Source: Tubulanus polymorphus
Lineage: Eukaryota; Nemertea; Palaeonemertea; Tubulaniformes; Tubulanidae
DNA: 64,000 nucleotides
Reading direction: 5' to 3'
NCBI RefSeq assembly: GCF_964204645.1
Contig: NC_134025.1
Location: 15,036,001-15,100,000 of the forward strand
Shown: in pieces, positions 41,476 to 53,375 of the stretch
Position numbering within the stretch: position 1 is the stretch's first letter
How the letters are laid out: each line of letters opens with the position of its first letter
Program-made: the position numbers and the translations under genes
Notes under the pieces: model-generated
The model's input: only the letters and a program-made list of their open reading frames with translations
Told to the model about the DNA's origin: nothing
Databases searched by the model: none

Positions 41476-42078
41476 TTATTTTATAAATTTATATTCATAG
41501 GGAAATTGAAGCCTCAGTAATAATTTTGAACATTTATTACTTTTTGATTTATTCATATATTCATCATGTAATTCAGTAGGTATTATTTGATTCTCTTCCA
41601 ATGATTGTTGCATTGATTTTCTATCTTTATTGTAGAATAAAACTAAAAATCTAATATTCTCCCTAAAGTCCTTAACAATTGAATTATATTTTTTATTTAA
41701 AACCCATGTTGTTATCCCAAAATGTCTCCCAGAGAAAGCTCGATAACATAGTTTACTTTCTCTAACTTTTGAATCATGGAAATTTGCACAATCATCAATA
41801 ATGAATAATGTATTTGATCCTTTATAAATATCAGTTGCTATTTTAATACAATTATCTTTCACTGTTTTTGGATTTAATATAACAAACTTTTTTATCTTAA
41901 CTATATCTCTATTTTATGTTTTATTCATTTCATAGGTAGGGCAGAATAATATTATATTATCAAAATGATTCTTATAAATAGTTTCTAATAAATCTAATAT
42001 GAAATGTGTTTTACCATAATTTGTTACTCCAGATACTAACATATTATGTGGTTCAAATATAAATAAATCTTCATTCAT
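41476..42078 (-). pseudogene. ATP: P2 packaging-type ATPase, broken
   Basis: Same protein as P1 16468-17071. Walker A here reads GVTNYGKTHF, and Walker B TLFIIDDCAN is kept. A stop replaces the Tyr codon after EMNKT (near 41915) and a few codons are missing before DNCIKIATDIY. The last part (41862-41476) is open and shows the C-terminal sequence that is shifted in P1. It overlaps the integrase stop. Confidence 0.85.
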
Positions 42079-42084
42079 TTATTC

Positions 42085-43127
42085 TTTTAATTTTACTAGA
42101 TAAAATCCATTCATTAAATTTATCATCATAGCTTTTATATTTCACCAAAGAATACTTTTTCCTTTAAGAGTTTTTGTTTTCAATACTTTTTCTATTTTGT
42201 ATTCTATATAATCTGGATTTGGTACAAGTAATAATTCTTGTTCATGAAAATAACCTAATATTTCTTCATCTTTTAAATCTTCCAATTTATAAACAAATGG
42301 TTTAGTTAATATTATCTTTTTAATCTTAAATATTTCTTCAGTAAAATTAGGAGTATAACCTTTATAAAATGTTTTTCGATATTTAGATATTCTTACATGT
42401 TGTCCTATTTTAAATTTAGGTTCTCCAAAATCATGTGTAACAAACGCTCCATATAAATTATTCCAAACAACTTCTGAATTATCTTCTTTTCTAGCTTGTA
42501 TAGGTTTCATATTATTATAACCTCAACAAATCATCTAACACATAGATATATTTATATGTTTCATTAGCAGTAAAATATTTCCACATTCTAGTTTTCAATG
42601 TTTTATTAAACCTTTCTATGATAGATGCATTTTTATCTGAGTGTGTTGAAAAATATTCTACATCGTTATCAGATGATAGTTTTTTTAAATGTTTATTATA
42701 AAATTCCTTACCTTCATCAAATCTTACCTGGAATAGCTTCTTTAAATATTAATTTAAAAGCATTTGTTACTTCTATACCAGTTTTATTTTTGATTGGAAT
42801 ACTCCATGCGTATCTACTGAATATATCTATAACACTTAATATCCAGAAATATCCATTATTGTATTCTTCTAAGTTCTTCATGTCAATCAAATCCGCTTGC
42901 CATTGTTGATCAATTTATGAAACCATAACTTTTCTCGTTAAATAATTTTTATCCATGTTCTTTTGGATTTGATATGTGGGTTGGTTTTGTAACCATAATC
43001 TTAGTTCACTATATTTTATATTTTCTTTATCAGATTTAATTTTATCCCATAATTCTGAAACACTAGAATATGATACTTCAATCTCTGGGTTATAATATAA
43101 CTCTCTTAAATATTGTTCTTTTTTCAT
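42085..43127 (-). pseudogene. INT: P2 integrase, broken
   Basis: Fragments match the intact P1 integrase: the N-terminus (43127-42915, MKKEQYLRELYYNPEIEVSY), the catalytic core between 42910 and 42540 interrupted by stops and indels, and the C-terminal part with chromodomain start (42510-42142). A frame change near 42150 breaks the chromodomain. Confidence 0.88.
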
Positions 43128-43137
43128 CTTATTTTAA

Positions 43138-43498
43138 TCCATTAATAATAATTTAGATTTAGTTTCAATGACTTTATCATTTGATTTATTTTCTGGTGTA
43201 ATAGGTTTATCATCACTGCTATCATTATCATCATATTTATACTTATATTTCTATATTACGCCAGAAAATATAATAACTGTTCCTAATCCAATTGTAATAT
43301 ATAATTATTATTACTTCCAGCATTAGAAAAATCAGATGAATTATCATTCGAATCAATAACAGATAATTTCTGTGATTCATTTATATCAGATGATTTCTTT
43401 TTCTTAGCTCTTTTTAATTCTGCAGATCTTTTACCTAATTCCCTTGCCCATTTAATTTGTTTCTCAGATCTAGGTTTCTTCTTAACATCATCACTCAT
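43138..43498 (-). pseudogene. P2 small basic membrane protein, broken
   Basis: The first 66 codons match P1 14982-15350 (KKKPRSEKQIKWARELGKRS). The frame then shifts at the start of the hydrophobic segment near 43300, and one stop (TAT ATT ACG region near 43258) follows. Confidence 0.75.
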
Positions 43499-43499
43499 T

Positions 43500-44051
43500 T
43501 ATTTTAGTTAATTTTTGTTCTGATTCACTTTTATCTTTGTATTCTATAGGTTTGATATTAGAAAATGTTATTACGCCAGTAGTAATCAATGTCATTATTC
43601 CTTCTAATTGAAATGAAACGTATCCAACCCATTTCTGTAATTATGTCATTACTAAGTAGTCATTTTTTAAATCACTATATAATTTATTTTCATCATCAAT
43701 TGGTATTACTCGGTTACATAATTTAGAGTAACATTTTACTATTCCATCACTTATAGAGTCATTTATTCTAGCTAATCTAGCTTCTTCGTATATTTTGAAA
43801 TGTTTTATTACTTTATCTGGTTTCATATTATCTAATTCTTGAAAAGTTATAATTTTGCCAATAAACTCATTACATTTGCTGCTAGCAATTAGTAACTCAA
43901 GATGGTGCTTACATGTTAAATAGTATTCAAAATCAATATTAGTATTATTTTGAGCACAATTAGAAACAACTGTATCTTTATTATCTGTAATACCTAAATC
44001 CTCAATTGTCTTTTCAATATCGGTGTTATTTTTACTCGATTTCTTTGACAT
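43500..44051 (-). pseudogene. P2 conserved helical protein, one stop
   Basis: It matches P3 61605-62207 along its length, including FQELDNMKPDKVIKHFKIYE. The 136-codon open part ends at a stop in DYLVMT* (near 43641), after which the same frame continues to the end with GVITFSNIKP. Confidence 0.8.
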
Positions 44052-44869
44052 TTATATTAGAGAAAAAGCGAAAAAATATTATAAGTATTCTTCAAATGAT
44101 ACTAGCTAGTTAAAGTTAAAGAATTCTAGTATTGACTACTGATACTAGCTATTTGAAGTTAAAGAATTTTTATTCAAATCTATTCAAAATATAAAGTATT
44201 CTCCTTTTGAAAAGAAATAATAGATTTTGAATAAAAATATAATAGAATTCACTATCTATTTGAAGATATGTAATTTTTATTCAGTTCTTATCAAAATCTA
44301 TTCAATCTAGCGTCAATTAGAATTGCAAAAGAAAATATTAAGAATATAATAGAATTCACTATATAGTTGAAGTTATTGTTTTTCAAAGACTTAGGATTCA
44401 ATATCTCACTACTATTGTCTATCTATTAGGAGCGGTAACTATAACTGTCCAGATAAGTCATTTCGGATCCTTGATATCAAATCCTCAAACTGAAAATCAA
44501 TTCAACGAAACACCGGGTGGAATTACTATTTCATAAACACATATATCTATTATGCAAATTGTAGCGATCGAAGATAGAACAATGGAGAACAATAGAAAAG
44601 CAGTCCTAGAAGACCGCTTTTCCCCAGTGCGCATGCGTCAATTATATAATTTATTCTGTAAACTACAACATTCAAACATAGAACTGTAAGCAATCAATAC
44701 AGAACAGCCGTCACCATCAACAACGACCGAACGTTTAATGCATAACAATACAATATTAAAGCAGATTTACACAATCAAGATTACATTTTTGATATCTATA
44801 TTACAAAGATCTTCAGCGTTATAATTTATAATTTCGTCCAGAATTCTTTAATTACTAAATCGATTTTAA

Positions 44870-45252
44870 TCATTTCTTCAATTTCTGGCAAATAGTTGAC
44901 AACTTCACTAAATGTTGGAATTTTTCATATTTTATCCATCTTCCTACTCTTCTCAATTTTCTTTCATAACCGGTGCTGATTTCTATATACTTTTTAACCC
45001 AAGCCCCCCAAGAAATCCCCTCAGTTTCTTTCTCGAACATTTCAAACCCTATATTCAAATAAATCCCGAAAATGATGTTGTCCCATAGGTGATTTGCTTT
45101 TCTTTTTAATATGGTCTTATAACTTATTTTTATTATATTAGTAATTTTATCAAATGAAATAACTTCACCACTTTGTATTTCTGGAAAGCTTAAATGTTCT
45201 GTTTCAATAATTAATTTAGATTTTAAAAACGTATTCAACTCTTCTCCACTCA
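44870..45252 (-). CDS. Unrecognised protein of the inserted element
   Basis: 127 residues from the ATG at 45252 (the frame is also open a few codons upstream). The N-terminal half is acidic, and the C-terminal half contains GISWGAWVKKYIEISTGYER and KLRRVGRWIKYEKFQHLVKL. The Trp- and Arg-rich stretch recalls helix-turn-helix-like modules seen in some uncharacterised animal repeat proteins, but I cannot name the family. The stop is at 44870. The coding stretch just upstream (45273-45573) may be a preceding part of the same gene in another frame. Confidence 0.45.
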
Positions 45253-45272
45253 TTTTCTTAGTTTTCAATTTC

Positions 45273-45573
45273 TCAGAGTCCCGACAGCAATTCAGATTCC
45301 TTGAGTCCCAACAGCAATTCCAGGTTTGTTGTTGGTAATTGTGATAATTGTGGTTCGCGTGGTAATTGTTTATTACGAATTACATCACCCAGCATTTTCG
45401 CCATTTCTTTATGATAATCCAAATATTTTTGTAATTTTTTTAAAGTTTGTTTTTCAATAACTTGAGTTCCTTCCTCCATTTCTGTTGAATCCTGGGTTTC
45501 ACTATCCATCCTTTCTGATTCCCCTGCTGATGGTTGACTTGGAATTTCTGGTCGATCTCTATTCCATTTTAAT
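45273..45573 (-). CDS. Possible exon upstream of the unrecognised protein
   Basis: It opens after a TTTTAG acceptor-like site (45574-45579 in plus coordinates). Reads RWNRDRPEIPSQPSAGESER, then MDSETQDSTEMEEGTQVIEK and a helical KLQKYLDYHKEMAKMLGDVI stretch, stopping at 45273. It has no known domain. The frame does not join 44870-45252 without a shift. Confidence 0.35.
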
Positions 45574-45945
45574 CTAAAAGATGTCGTGAAAATGAATTAC
45601 TGTACTTAAATATGTTTAAAGTACCCCCTTTCCCTACTTCATAATAACTACAAAAACGGTACTTACATTTAGATTTAGAACGGTAAACTGTGTTTTGAGA
45701 GAGAATATCCAATACGTCCTATGTATGTGAATGTTGATTTCTAACTGCCAACGCGGCGCAGGTTCGACCAAACTGATTATTTCTGTACGTTCGCCTGGAT
45801 GGTAACAGGTGTTTTTTTATGATGAAATTAATTAATTCCTTAAAATTGAAAACAATCAAGCGACAGATGTTTTTGTAATCAACTGTATACATACAGGGCT
45901 CAAATAGAGTTGTCGGTTTTCTAACCACTGATTAAAACCTCAGAA

Positions 45946-46506
45946 TGCGGTTGATTCTGCGAGCTACTATTCCATAATTCAACAGATGTCTTTGCTTCAT
46001 CTAATTGCTCCTAATATAACTGTAAATCTAGTCTGTTAGATTTAATTATATTTTCCTTCTTTTCAAGAGGCCTTAAATTTCTCCAATTCCAGATTAGCTT
46101 CATTTCATCATTGAACTGATATACAATCCATGATTTTAAGAATTCATCTGTACAACCCAATAAATTAGATAGTGTTGCTGAATGCGTTTGTTTGTTGAAT
46201 AATTGTGTTAATCTAGACCGTAAACATTGTTTCATTTTGAAATTAAGATCTGTTTTATATCTTTCTCTCATATATTCTGTCATATAATCATTATAATGTT
46301 CTCTATTATCTGCCCGATATTGCTTAGTATATAGTTTAATACAAGTTTTGCAGCAATATTGAAAACCACCTTTGCTAATGTTACGCTTACTAAATTCTGT
46401 TATAGTTAATTTATCTAATTCACATTTAGAACATTTCTTGTAGTATATATTTATAACGCCAGTGTTATTTTGTAATATTGATAGTTTGTGATTGTTCTGG
46501 CTCCAT
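45946..46506 (-). pseudogene. P2 HNH-type protein, frameshifted and split
   Basis: The ATG at 46506 starts MEPEQSQ, but an extra A near codon 12 shifts the frame; the rest is open in the other frame with the zinc ribbon (KCSKCELDK...CCKTC). The HIDH segment is absent: the text jumps from QFNDEMK to LIWNWRNLRPL. The 3' end is cut by the insertion at 45945. The start is preceded by the polymerase-type element. It sits directly next to the terminal palindrome. Confidence 0.75.
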
Positions 46507-46582
46507 TTTAATATCAAATTTTTTATTAAAATTGATTTCATATGTTATTCATTTATATATAAATATATATGAACATTTTAAG

Positions 46583-46734
46583 AGTAAATAGGAATAAGTT
46601 GTTCTAGATTAAAGGTTGAGGGGTCGAATTCATAAGAAATGAAAAATAAATTCGAGTGTGCGAGAATTTATTTTTCATTTTTTATAAATTCGACCTCTCG
46701 ACCTTTGATCTAGAACAACTTATTCCTATTTACT
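46583..46734. repeat. P2 terminal palindrome
   Basis: 152 bp from AGTAAATAGGAATAAGTTGT to ACAACTTATTCCTATTTACT. The axis lies near GAGTGTGCGAG. The arms share AATAAGTTGTTCTAGAT. The inner arm has GATTAAAGGTTGA where the outer arm has GATCAAAGGTCGA. Confidence 0.9.
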
Positions 46735-47110
46735 GGCATTGTAATTGAGCATTACAGGGGCACTGAATCTGATTCCATGTATAAAATTGATCGTTCTGAA
46801 TACTTTGAAGTGTGGTACTTGAAGTCAGGCGAATTTACGCATTGCCCACGTGGTAAATGGCTTGACAACCCGGAAATTTTAATATTCAACACCCCCCTCG
46901 GTAGGCAAATAAAGTAATGTAATTGATTGGGCCAATGCTAAAATGGGCCAGGTGTACAAAAGCAATGATAACAGACACCTACCTCTGTTACCTTTACTTA
47001 GTGGAGTTAGTGTGTTTGATCGATTAGATGACATTGAACGAGTTCTTTTTAAAATTTGCGGTGCTTTCATGATGGTTGAACGACTCGGGGAAGCGGTAAA
47101 CAAACTTTAG
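46735..47110 (+). other. Open stretches of an unrecognised, probably decayed gene
   Basis: 46735-46917 (IVIEHYRGTES..., ending GRQIK) and 46925-47110 (DWANAKMGQVYK...ending EAVNKL) are open in two different frames and look coding in composition. No family is recognised. They start right at the P2 end, so P2 may have inserted into this sequence. Confidence 0.3.
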
Positions 47111-47586
47111 CTTGAAAATGCAATCGAATAACATTCAAAATCAATCTATTTCCATTTAATACCCAACAGAAAAATTCGACAACAATGTATGTCTTAATAG
47201 AAATACCTAAATTCAGTCATATATATATATAGAGAGAAAAATCCTGTTTTAATATGGGTACTTTTTTCCAAGGAATCAGCTAAGTCAAGTCCATCCATGA
47301 AATAAATAAAATGTTGTTAGAGGAAAAATGTTGACTACCGCATTAGCGGCAAGTGCGGTAGGCTAAATCCGCCACTGATTAACAATAGTTTTCATATCTT
47401 TGGTTATTCAAAGTTTTCACGATTAAATGTATTCGAATTCAGTAATGTATATCAATTTGTGACTCTACGATGGGGAGTCGGCGTACTATTCCGCACCGCG
47501 GCGCTGCTACGCAACTCGGTTATTCACCGACCGCTACGTTTTCGGCATCGCTGCGTCGAATGTTTGAACTTATTTTACGTTAAATC

Positions 47587-47672
47587 ATGGATTTAACCAT
47601 CGAAAAACTTAAAGAGGAGCTCAGAGCTAGAGGGGCTAAGGTGTCTGGACCGAAGAAGGAGTTAGTTGAAAG
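47587..47672 (+). CDS. Possible first exon with a SAP-like motif
   Basis: ATG at 47587, then MDLTIEKLKEELRARGAKVS and GPKKELVER, with a donor-like AG|GTATTT at 47672/47673. The L..EL..RG....G.K.ELV.R pattern is the SAP DNA-binding helix pair found in chromatin proteins and in some animal transposon genes. GC-rich sequence precedes it (47500-47580), as in a CpG promoter. Downstream exons are not identified. Confidence 0.5.
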
Positions 47673-48720
47673 GTATTTATCGACTTTTTAAGCGATTATC
47701 GTTGACAAAATGGTTATATTTTGCGCGGTTTTTCAATTTTGAATTTTTGCGTACGCGAGGCCGACCCCCGATCCGGCTTTGCCCGCCAATCTAACTTATC
47801 CATATTCAGACAGCAAATTCACGTTTATTACTCTTGAGAGTGAGTTTCGAATGGTTGGCCTATGAAATTGAGGTATCAAATTCGTCACCCGCCCGCATGG
47901 ATCGTCAGGTCCCGCATGAACATTTTCATTATTTCATTATTTTTCATTTTTTATGTTCTAATTTGTTTGTTATTATGATCCAGAAAATGAACATAATGCT
48001 GAAAACATACATAAATCATTGACAAAATGTTTTTCAAATCAATATCTAAGATGTAGATTGCCATTAGAAGTTTAGATGGCAATGTTTGTGTGTTGATATT
48101 TAGGGATAATTTTCGGAATGTGACTGTCTTGTCAGTAAAGTTATTTTGACAGCTGAGCTACTACTATCGCCATCTATCGAACATAAATTTAAGCTTTATT
48201 CAGCTTATAGAGCTATTATCATTGGACTTCAAGCTTTTTGGTTTTGCATATTTTGTGACTCAAAATAATGAATAATGAAAAAAAAACCTCATAAACTTTT
48301 GATATTTGAGGTGACGGTAAACTGATTCCCTAATTCCGTAGGCCTAATTGTCAATCTGTGTTTGAAAACAGCCCTTATTCGTTATTGACAAAAGGTCCCG
48401 TTGAAAAAAAAAGAAATCTAACACCGTTAGGCCTAGGCCTAAGCATAACCCTCTCAGTCTTGTCCAGGTTAGCCTATGGGCCTACGTAGCGGCATTTTAA
48501 AATGCATGATTTCCATAGGCAATCAGGCAGGAGGCAATCAAAACCCTGGCAAGCCAGTATATTTGAAATAGTGAAATTCGTTTTTTTACACGCAGTCCGC
48601 TCCAAAAGATAGGCTACTTCTTTCTAATTTCCGGCCAGTAAAATAAAAACCTGCCAACCGGGTCGCTGAAAATTAGTTACGTTCTTGGTTTATAAAAAAG
48701 AACGACACCCACCCGAACGG

Positions 48721-51437
48721 TTCTTAAGAACAGTTCTTAAGAACCTAATTTGACAAAACGCTGTATGTTCGACACCCCATATTTTTCTTAATTCAACGTT
48801 TTAGTTTTTTCCACAGCCATCCTACAATATATGTCAGAGATGTTCACAAATGGTTAAAAATGTGTATATAATCATGTATTACCATGTGATAATGGTATCC
48901 TATGAAAATAATTTTGTTTTTCTAGAAAAAAATACATACTTCAGTTTGTCAAATTGTTTAAGTCGACGCGTTAGATGTCGTCCTGTAGTATGTTTAAGTA
49001 ACTGCATTTTGTCATAAAAAATTTATGAGATGCCGCTTTCTGTAAAAGCAGCTATATAAAAATATACTAACAATATGCTTTAAGTTGAAATGAAATGATT
49101 TAATTTTAATTTTGAATAATTTCATTTGAACAATTCATCAATTAAAAAAAAGTATATAATTCTAATAATTTATGCAGTTATTATTTCGCCAATTGAAACC
49201 GTTTGAATTTTCACTGAAAAATGATTTCTAACAGTTTAGGCGGTAATTTCTCAAAACACGGTACATTTCAACAACCTTTTTATGTAATAGTCTGCATCAA
49301 TTAAGTCGGCCGAATTTTCACTGACAAATAATGATTGCCAAAAACTCCTGCGATTTTCAGGCATGATTGGGCAGAGCTTGTCAATAATATCTTGCTTCTT
49401 ACTTGAAGGGATACCTCTCGGCTATCTTCACATTTGCCAACAACGGCTCATTTGTATATTTGCCGCTGGATGTCTCATTTTCATACAAAATGAAATCAGC
49501 CGGTGACATGATTATACTTTTCCCACAATTGTCAATAATTTTGATAAAGTCGTCAAAGTCGTAAACGTTTTTCGGGATCTCATCCCAGTTTCGACTTTCG
49601 AATGAAAAATATCCGCACTCATGAAAGTATGGCCTTTTTCTAAGTATTTAATAGTTACTGATTCAACATTTGGGTTTACATTTGCCTCCCAACAGAGAGC
49701 CGTGTAGAGGGTCCAGTTTTCGTTTTGACCCCCACAGTTATCGCAGTAAAACTGGAAATGCTTTATATCTCTATGATCTCTAATGATCTCTAATTTTATA
49801 AAGGTGCTAGAGATATCTTCGTCATTACGAACACTCAAGCCCTCATGCCAATGGGCTTAATCTTTGCTTAATTTCTCCCTAGAGGTGCACAGGTTTCATT
49901 AAAAACTACTAATCGCCGAGTAAATATTGCAGTTTTTACCCCTGGTAGTCTGGGTAACATGATTACTTTTTCAAGATCTACTGAACATACTAGAGTGCCC
50001 CCATTGAAGGGTACATCCGCATCATTTCTATACATTTCACGGGCCAGGCATGGTGACAATGTAAAAATTCAAGAAATTTCACAAAATGGAGGATTTTCTC
50101 TCTCATTCAACTGGACTTAAGGAGTCTTTTTGCCAATCCATCTGATTGGTACAGAACTGGAAATATATCGGATATTCAGTTGTTGTCCGCGACTTTTGGC
50201 ATTCTGTTAAAACATAAATGAGGTATGTATCCCAAAAAGTAAGCATAATATCCCAGAAAAACAGGTCTCATCCATTAATAAATAGACATTAGTCGTTTTG
50301 TTGGGTATATTTTAACATGGTTGAAAACCCATGCTCTCCTCCTATCATCTTCCTCCATATCCCAAAACAATTCATGGATAACAGCTCTTCTTGCTTCAGT
50401 AAACTTTTCGTTACACTTTTCACGGGTGCATTTGCACGTTTTCAAAAGTGGGAGTTCCGCCTTTAATTTAAGATTTTGATCTCTTTTGCTGAGGCGTTTT
50501 CGCTTTTTGGTACCAACAGTTTTGGCTGGTGGAGATTCATTGTCAGGTTCACCAGTAGCAGCTGCTGGGGGTTGAACTTCATTAGACTCACCGGCAACAG
50601 CGACACGTTGCACTTGCAAATCTCCAGCAGGCTCATTATTATCAACTCGGTTTTCTGGCTCGGAAATAGAAACTTTGATTTCGGGCTCACCAGCTTGGTT
50701 AGAATTGCCTATCTGTTCAGTAGGCCTTTTGGTATTTTCTGTCCATGGTTTTTTCTGTAACTCCGTGTACGTATTATTTCCTGGTGGCGAATAATTGACA
50801 ATTGTTGTTGGTTCTAAGGCGCTGGTTTTGGGGCATCTATCACGCCTTCCTCTCTTAAAGCAATGAAAATCATTGAGAATGACAGCTGAGCCATCTTCCA
50901 AGTCCTGTAAAATAAGAGTGAAACCTATATAAAAAGCCCTACATAAATAGGCCGATTTAGTACACTTCAGTGTCAAATTATCAGTGTAAAACGGCTGTCA
51001 TTTTATTTTGGTTTTTGAAACACATCTTACCTTGAAATGTATTGCTCTTGTAAATGAAAACCTAAAAAATCTTGCCTGTTCTAAAATGCTAGACCTCAAA
51101 CCAAAAAATCCTTCAATTGCAACAATTAAAGCTGTTTGATTTTATAAAAAAACACTACTTTACTTTTACAAAATGAAGTATGTTGTCAGAAAAAATTGAC
51201 AAAACGCAGTAAGTCACAAGCATACTTCATTTTGTCAAATTTTGGATACATACTTCAGTTTGTCAACTTTAATACCAATTGCTTAGGTAACATACTGCGC
51301 TTTGTCAATTTGTATCTCAAAAACTATAGGAGATATTGATTTTAGGTTTCCGCCATTGAAAAGAGCGGGTTAAGTTTACCCAGAATCCATAAAAAAGTCA
51401 TTTTTTCAGTCTGAATTCGTTTGACAAAATACAGTTA
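48721..51437 (-). mobile_element. Candidate transposon with subterminal repeats around a DUF7869-like gene
   Basis: Nine copies of a 15-18-bp word (TACTTCA[GT]TTTGTCAA or its inverse TTGACAAAACGCAGTA) cluster at 48749-49014 (three) and 51165-51437 (six), in both orientations, and flank the gene relic at 49400-50904. Subterminal transposase-binding repeats of this kind are known in several DNA transposons. The true ends and any target duplication are not identified; GTTCTTAAGAAC occurs twice at the left border (about 48719-48744). Confidence 0.5.
49400..50904 (-). pseudogene. DUF7869-like gene, decayed
   Basis: Minus strand. An exon starts at 50904 after a TTTTACAG acceptor. It reads a Pro/Glu-rich linker, a basic KKRKRLSKRDQNLK stretch, and a Cys/His patch (CKCTREKCNEKFTEARRAVI, then FWDMEEDDRRRAWVF), stopping at 50275. 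Further frames give VVFNETCAPLGRN (49868-50059) and FYCDNCGGQNENWTLYTAL with YLEKGHTFMSADIFHSKVE (49512-49838). This order matches uncharacterised animal proteins that I recall as DUF7869, possibly transposase-derived. Several stops and shifts show decay. Confidence 0.6.
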
Positions 51438-52592
51438 ATATATATGGTGTTGTGAGTGAATCTGGACACGGGTACTCAAGACCTGTCTGCCTTGGTCCTT
51501 CGTGTCAATCAACCAAGATAGTCAAGGCATGTCAATGTAACAAACTATCGGTTATAACGAACATATTTTCTGGTACCGTGTCGTGAAGTTTGCTTTAACG
51601 AGGTTCCACTGCATCATTTTTTATGCCTTTGTGTGCGACTTCAGTTTTTAACCCCCTCCAACACGTTCCCAAATGTTTTGATACTTTCTCAGTTTGTATC
51701 AAAAATATTGCCAATTTTTGGTCCTTAAGTCCTGAAAAATGATAAATTTACAGCGTAAAATCGTACAAACGTGTCACTTATACTTCTAAACACTTTATTT
51801 GCGGACCAGTTTATGAATTGAGCGTGGGCCATAGAGCGCTATAACCGCCTTATAACGACTTTCAATTATAATTACGTAAGCTATTCGTGAACAAAATGCG
51901 ACCGGCGCACAATAGAAACTTCGCTCTATGTATTCTTTCATTACCGCCGACAAAGAGGGCCGATATTTTGCAAATTGGATTCGGGAGGTTTAAACCTCCA
52001 AAGGTCAAATCACTAAAATTGTGACCTTCGTGGAGATTATCTAAAAAGCCGATCGTAATCAATTTTAGCAGAACTTTTTACCTAAACGTCCAATGGTTTG
52101 AAAATGGCGTTCCTAAGTATTTGATGAAAGTTGAGAAATCATAAGATATTCACATAACCATGGACTCCTACATCGTTTTCGTGTCCCCGATAGAAAAAAA
52201 ACCTTTGCATAACGAAGAAGTAAATATTCGAATCCGATTCATCTGTTTTGAATTGATTCTCATAAAATGGAAGCAAATTTCATTGATTCGTTCATTAATT
52301 GTACATTGTACAATCTGTTTCATTTGTTGACCGTAAATCGTTGACATTATATCAATTTCATTCAAATAACTTTGCGGCTTTATAACGGCTATTTTTACTG
52401 GTTCCGCGTGACGAGATAATTCTGATAAAAGTTATTATATTAATTTCTATATGTATGTACGTAATGATACTCTTTTCTGAATAAAAGATGCACGTTATTC
52501 GAATCCCCAACATTGTTCTCTATGTACGTTCTTCAAACTTGTTGAGATAAAACCAGAGTTGCGCATGTTCACATCCACTGGCATGTTATAGT
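51438..52592. other. Unassigned DNA before P4
   Basis: No gene or clear repeat recognised. The short frames (51862-52062, 52168-52365) have no motif. Confidence 0.4.
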
Positions 52593-52786
52593 AGTAATAG
52601 GGATAATAGGGGTTCAGGCCAAAGGTCGAGAGGTCGAGAAATTTTCCAAATATGAAAATAACAATAATTTCTAGTTGAATTAGTCGCGCACACTCCTAAT
52701 TGAACTAGAAATTATTATTATTTTCACATTTGTAAAATTTCTCAACCTCTCAACCTTTAACCTGAACCCCTATTATCTCTATTACT
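52593..52786. repeat. P4 terminal palindrome
   Basis: 194 bp from AGTAATAGGGATAATAGGGG to CCCCTATTATCTCTATTACT. The axis is near CGCGCACACTCC, the inverse of the P2 loop word GAGTGTGCG. The outer arm has GGCCAAAGGTCGA, the inner arm GGTTAAAGGTTGA. A further single arm (AGTAATAGGAAAAGTAGGGT) lies just inside at about 52838. Confidence 0.9.
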
Positions 52787-53078
52787 CTTAAAATATTCAT
52801 ATACACGAATAAAATATAAATGAATAACATATATAAGTAATAGGAAAAGTAGGGTTTCAGATCAGAGGACGGAGGACGAGCCATTATAGATAGATATATA
52901 GATATATTTTAAACATATTTCAATATTTATATTTGTATGAGTTAGATTTTTAAACATTAAAAGTGTCAGTAAAGTGTGATTGAAATAATTCATATATATA
53001 CATGAATAACATATAAATGAATAAAATATAAATGAATAAAATGTGTCAAATCAATTTTTAAAAAAATTTTATATTAAA

Positions 53079-53375
53079 ATGGAAGCAAATAAGTACTACT
53101 GTTCAACATATAATATCAATATAGATAAATCTCAAAAATCAAGACACAATAAACCTAAAACACATTTAGAGAATAAATTGAAATTAGAATATGAAGATGA
53201 TATATTAGAAACTAAATTAGATGAATTAAAGAATGAAAAAGAAACATACACATGTGATACATGTAATCAATCACTTAGTGATAAAAGATATTATAATGAA
53301 CATTTAAAATCTAAAAGTCATATTAGAAATATGAATAATGATATTTTAGGTGAAGATTATTTTGATAATGACTGA
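53079..53375 (+). pseudogene. POLB: P4 polymerase B N-terminus
   Basis: 99 codons from the ATG at 53079 match the first part of P1 polymerase B, including both fingers (YCSTYNIN with one Cys lost, and TCDTCNQSLSDKRYYNEH). It stops at 53375 and the copy ends soon after. The upstream sequence has the polymerase-type start element. Confidence 0.8.

Larger units (their letters stand above)
44485..45945. mobile_element. 1.46-kb insertion in the P2 HNH gene
   Basis: The HNH gene reads up to about 45946 and its last codons reappear at 44484 (EDLISRI... region), so the stretch between is foreign to the Polinton. CCTCA occurs at both borders (44482-44486 and about 45932), but no long inverted repeats are visible. 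It carries at least two coding stretches on the minus strand and a splice-like structure. Confidence 0.65.
39926..46734 (-). mobile_element. Polinton P2, reversed and truncated
   Basis: Read from 46734 leftward: terminal palindrome, HNH-type gene, two small genes, integrase, ATPase, hairpin array, then a convergent zinc-finger gene. This is the same order as the first part of P1. Everything beyond the zinc-finger gene (capsid genes and polymerase) is missing. A separate element sits inside it at 44485-45945. All genes are broken. Confidence 0.9.

Noticed and set aside
46879-47103. 74-codon minus-strand frame
   Set aside because: It lies opposite a more gene-like plus-strand stretch and has no recognisable feature.
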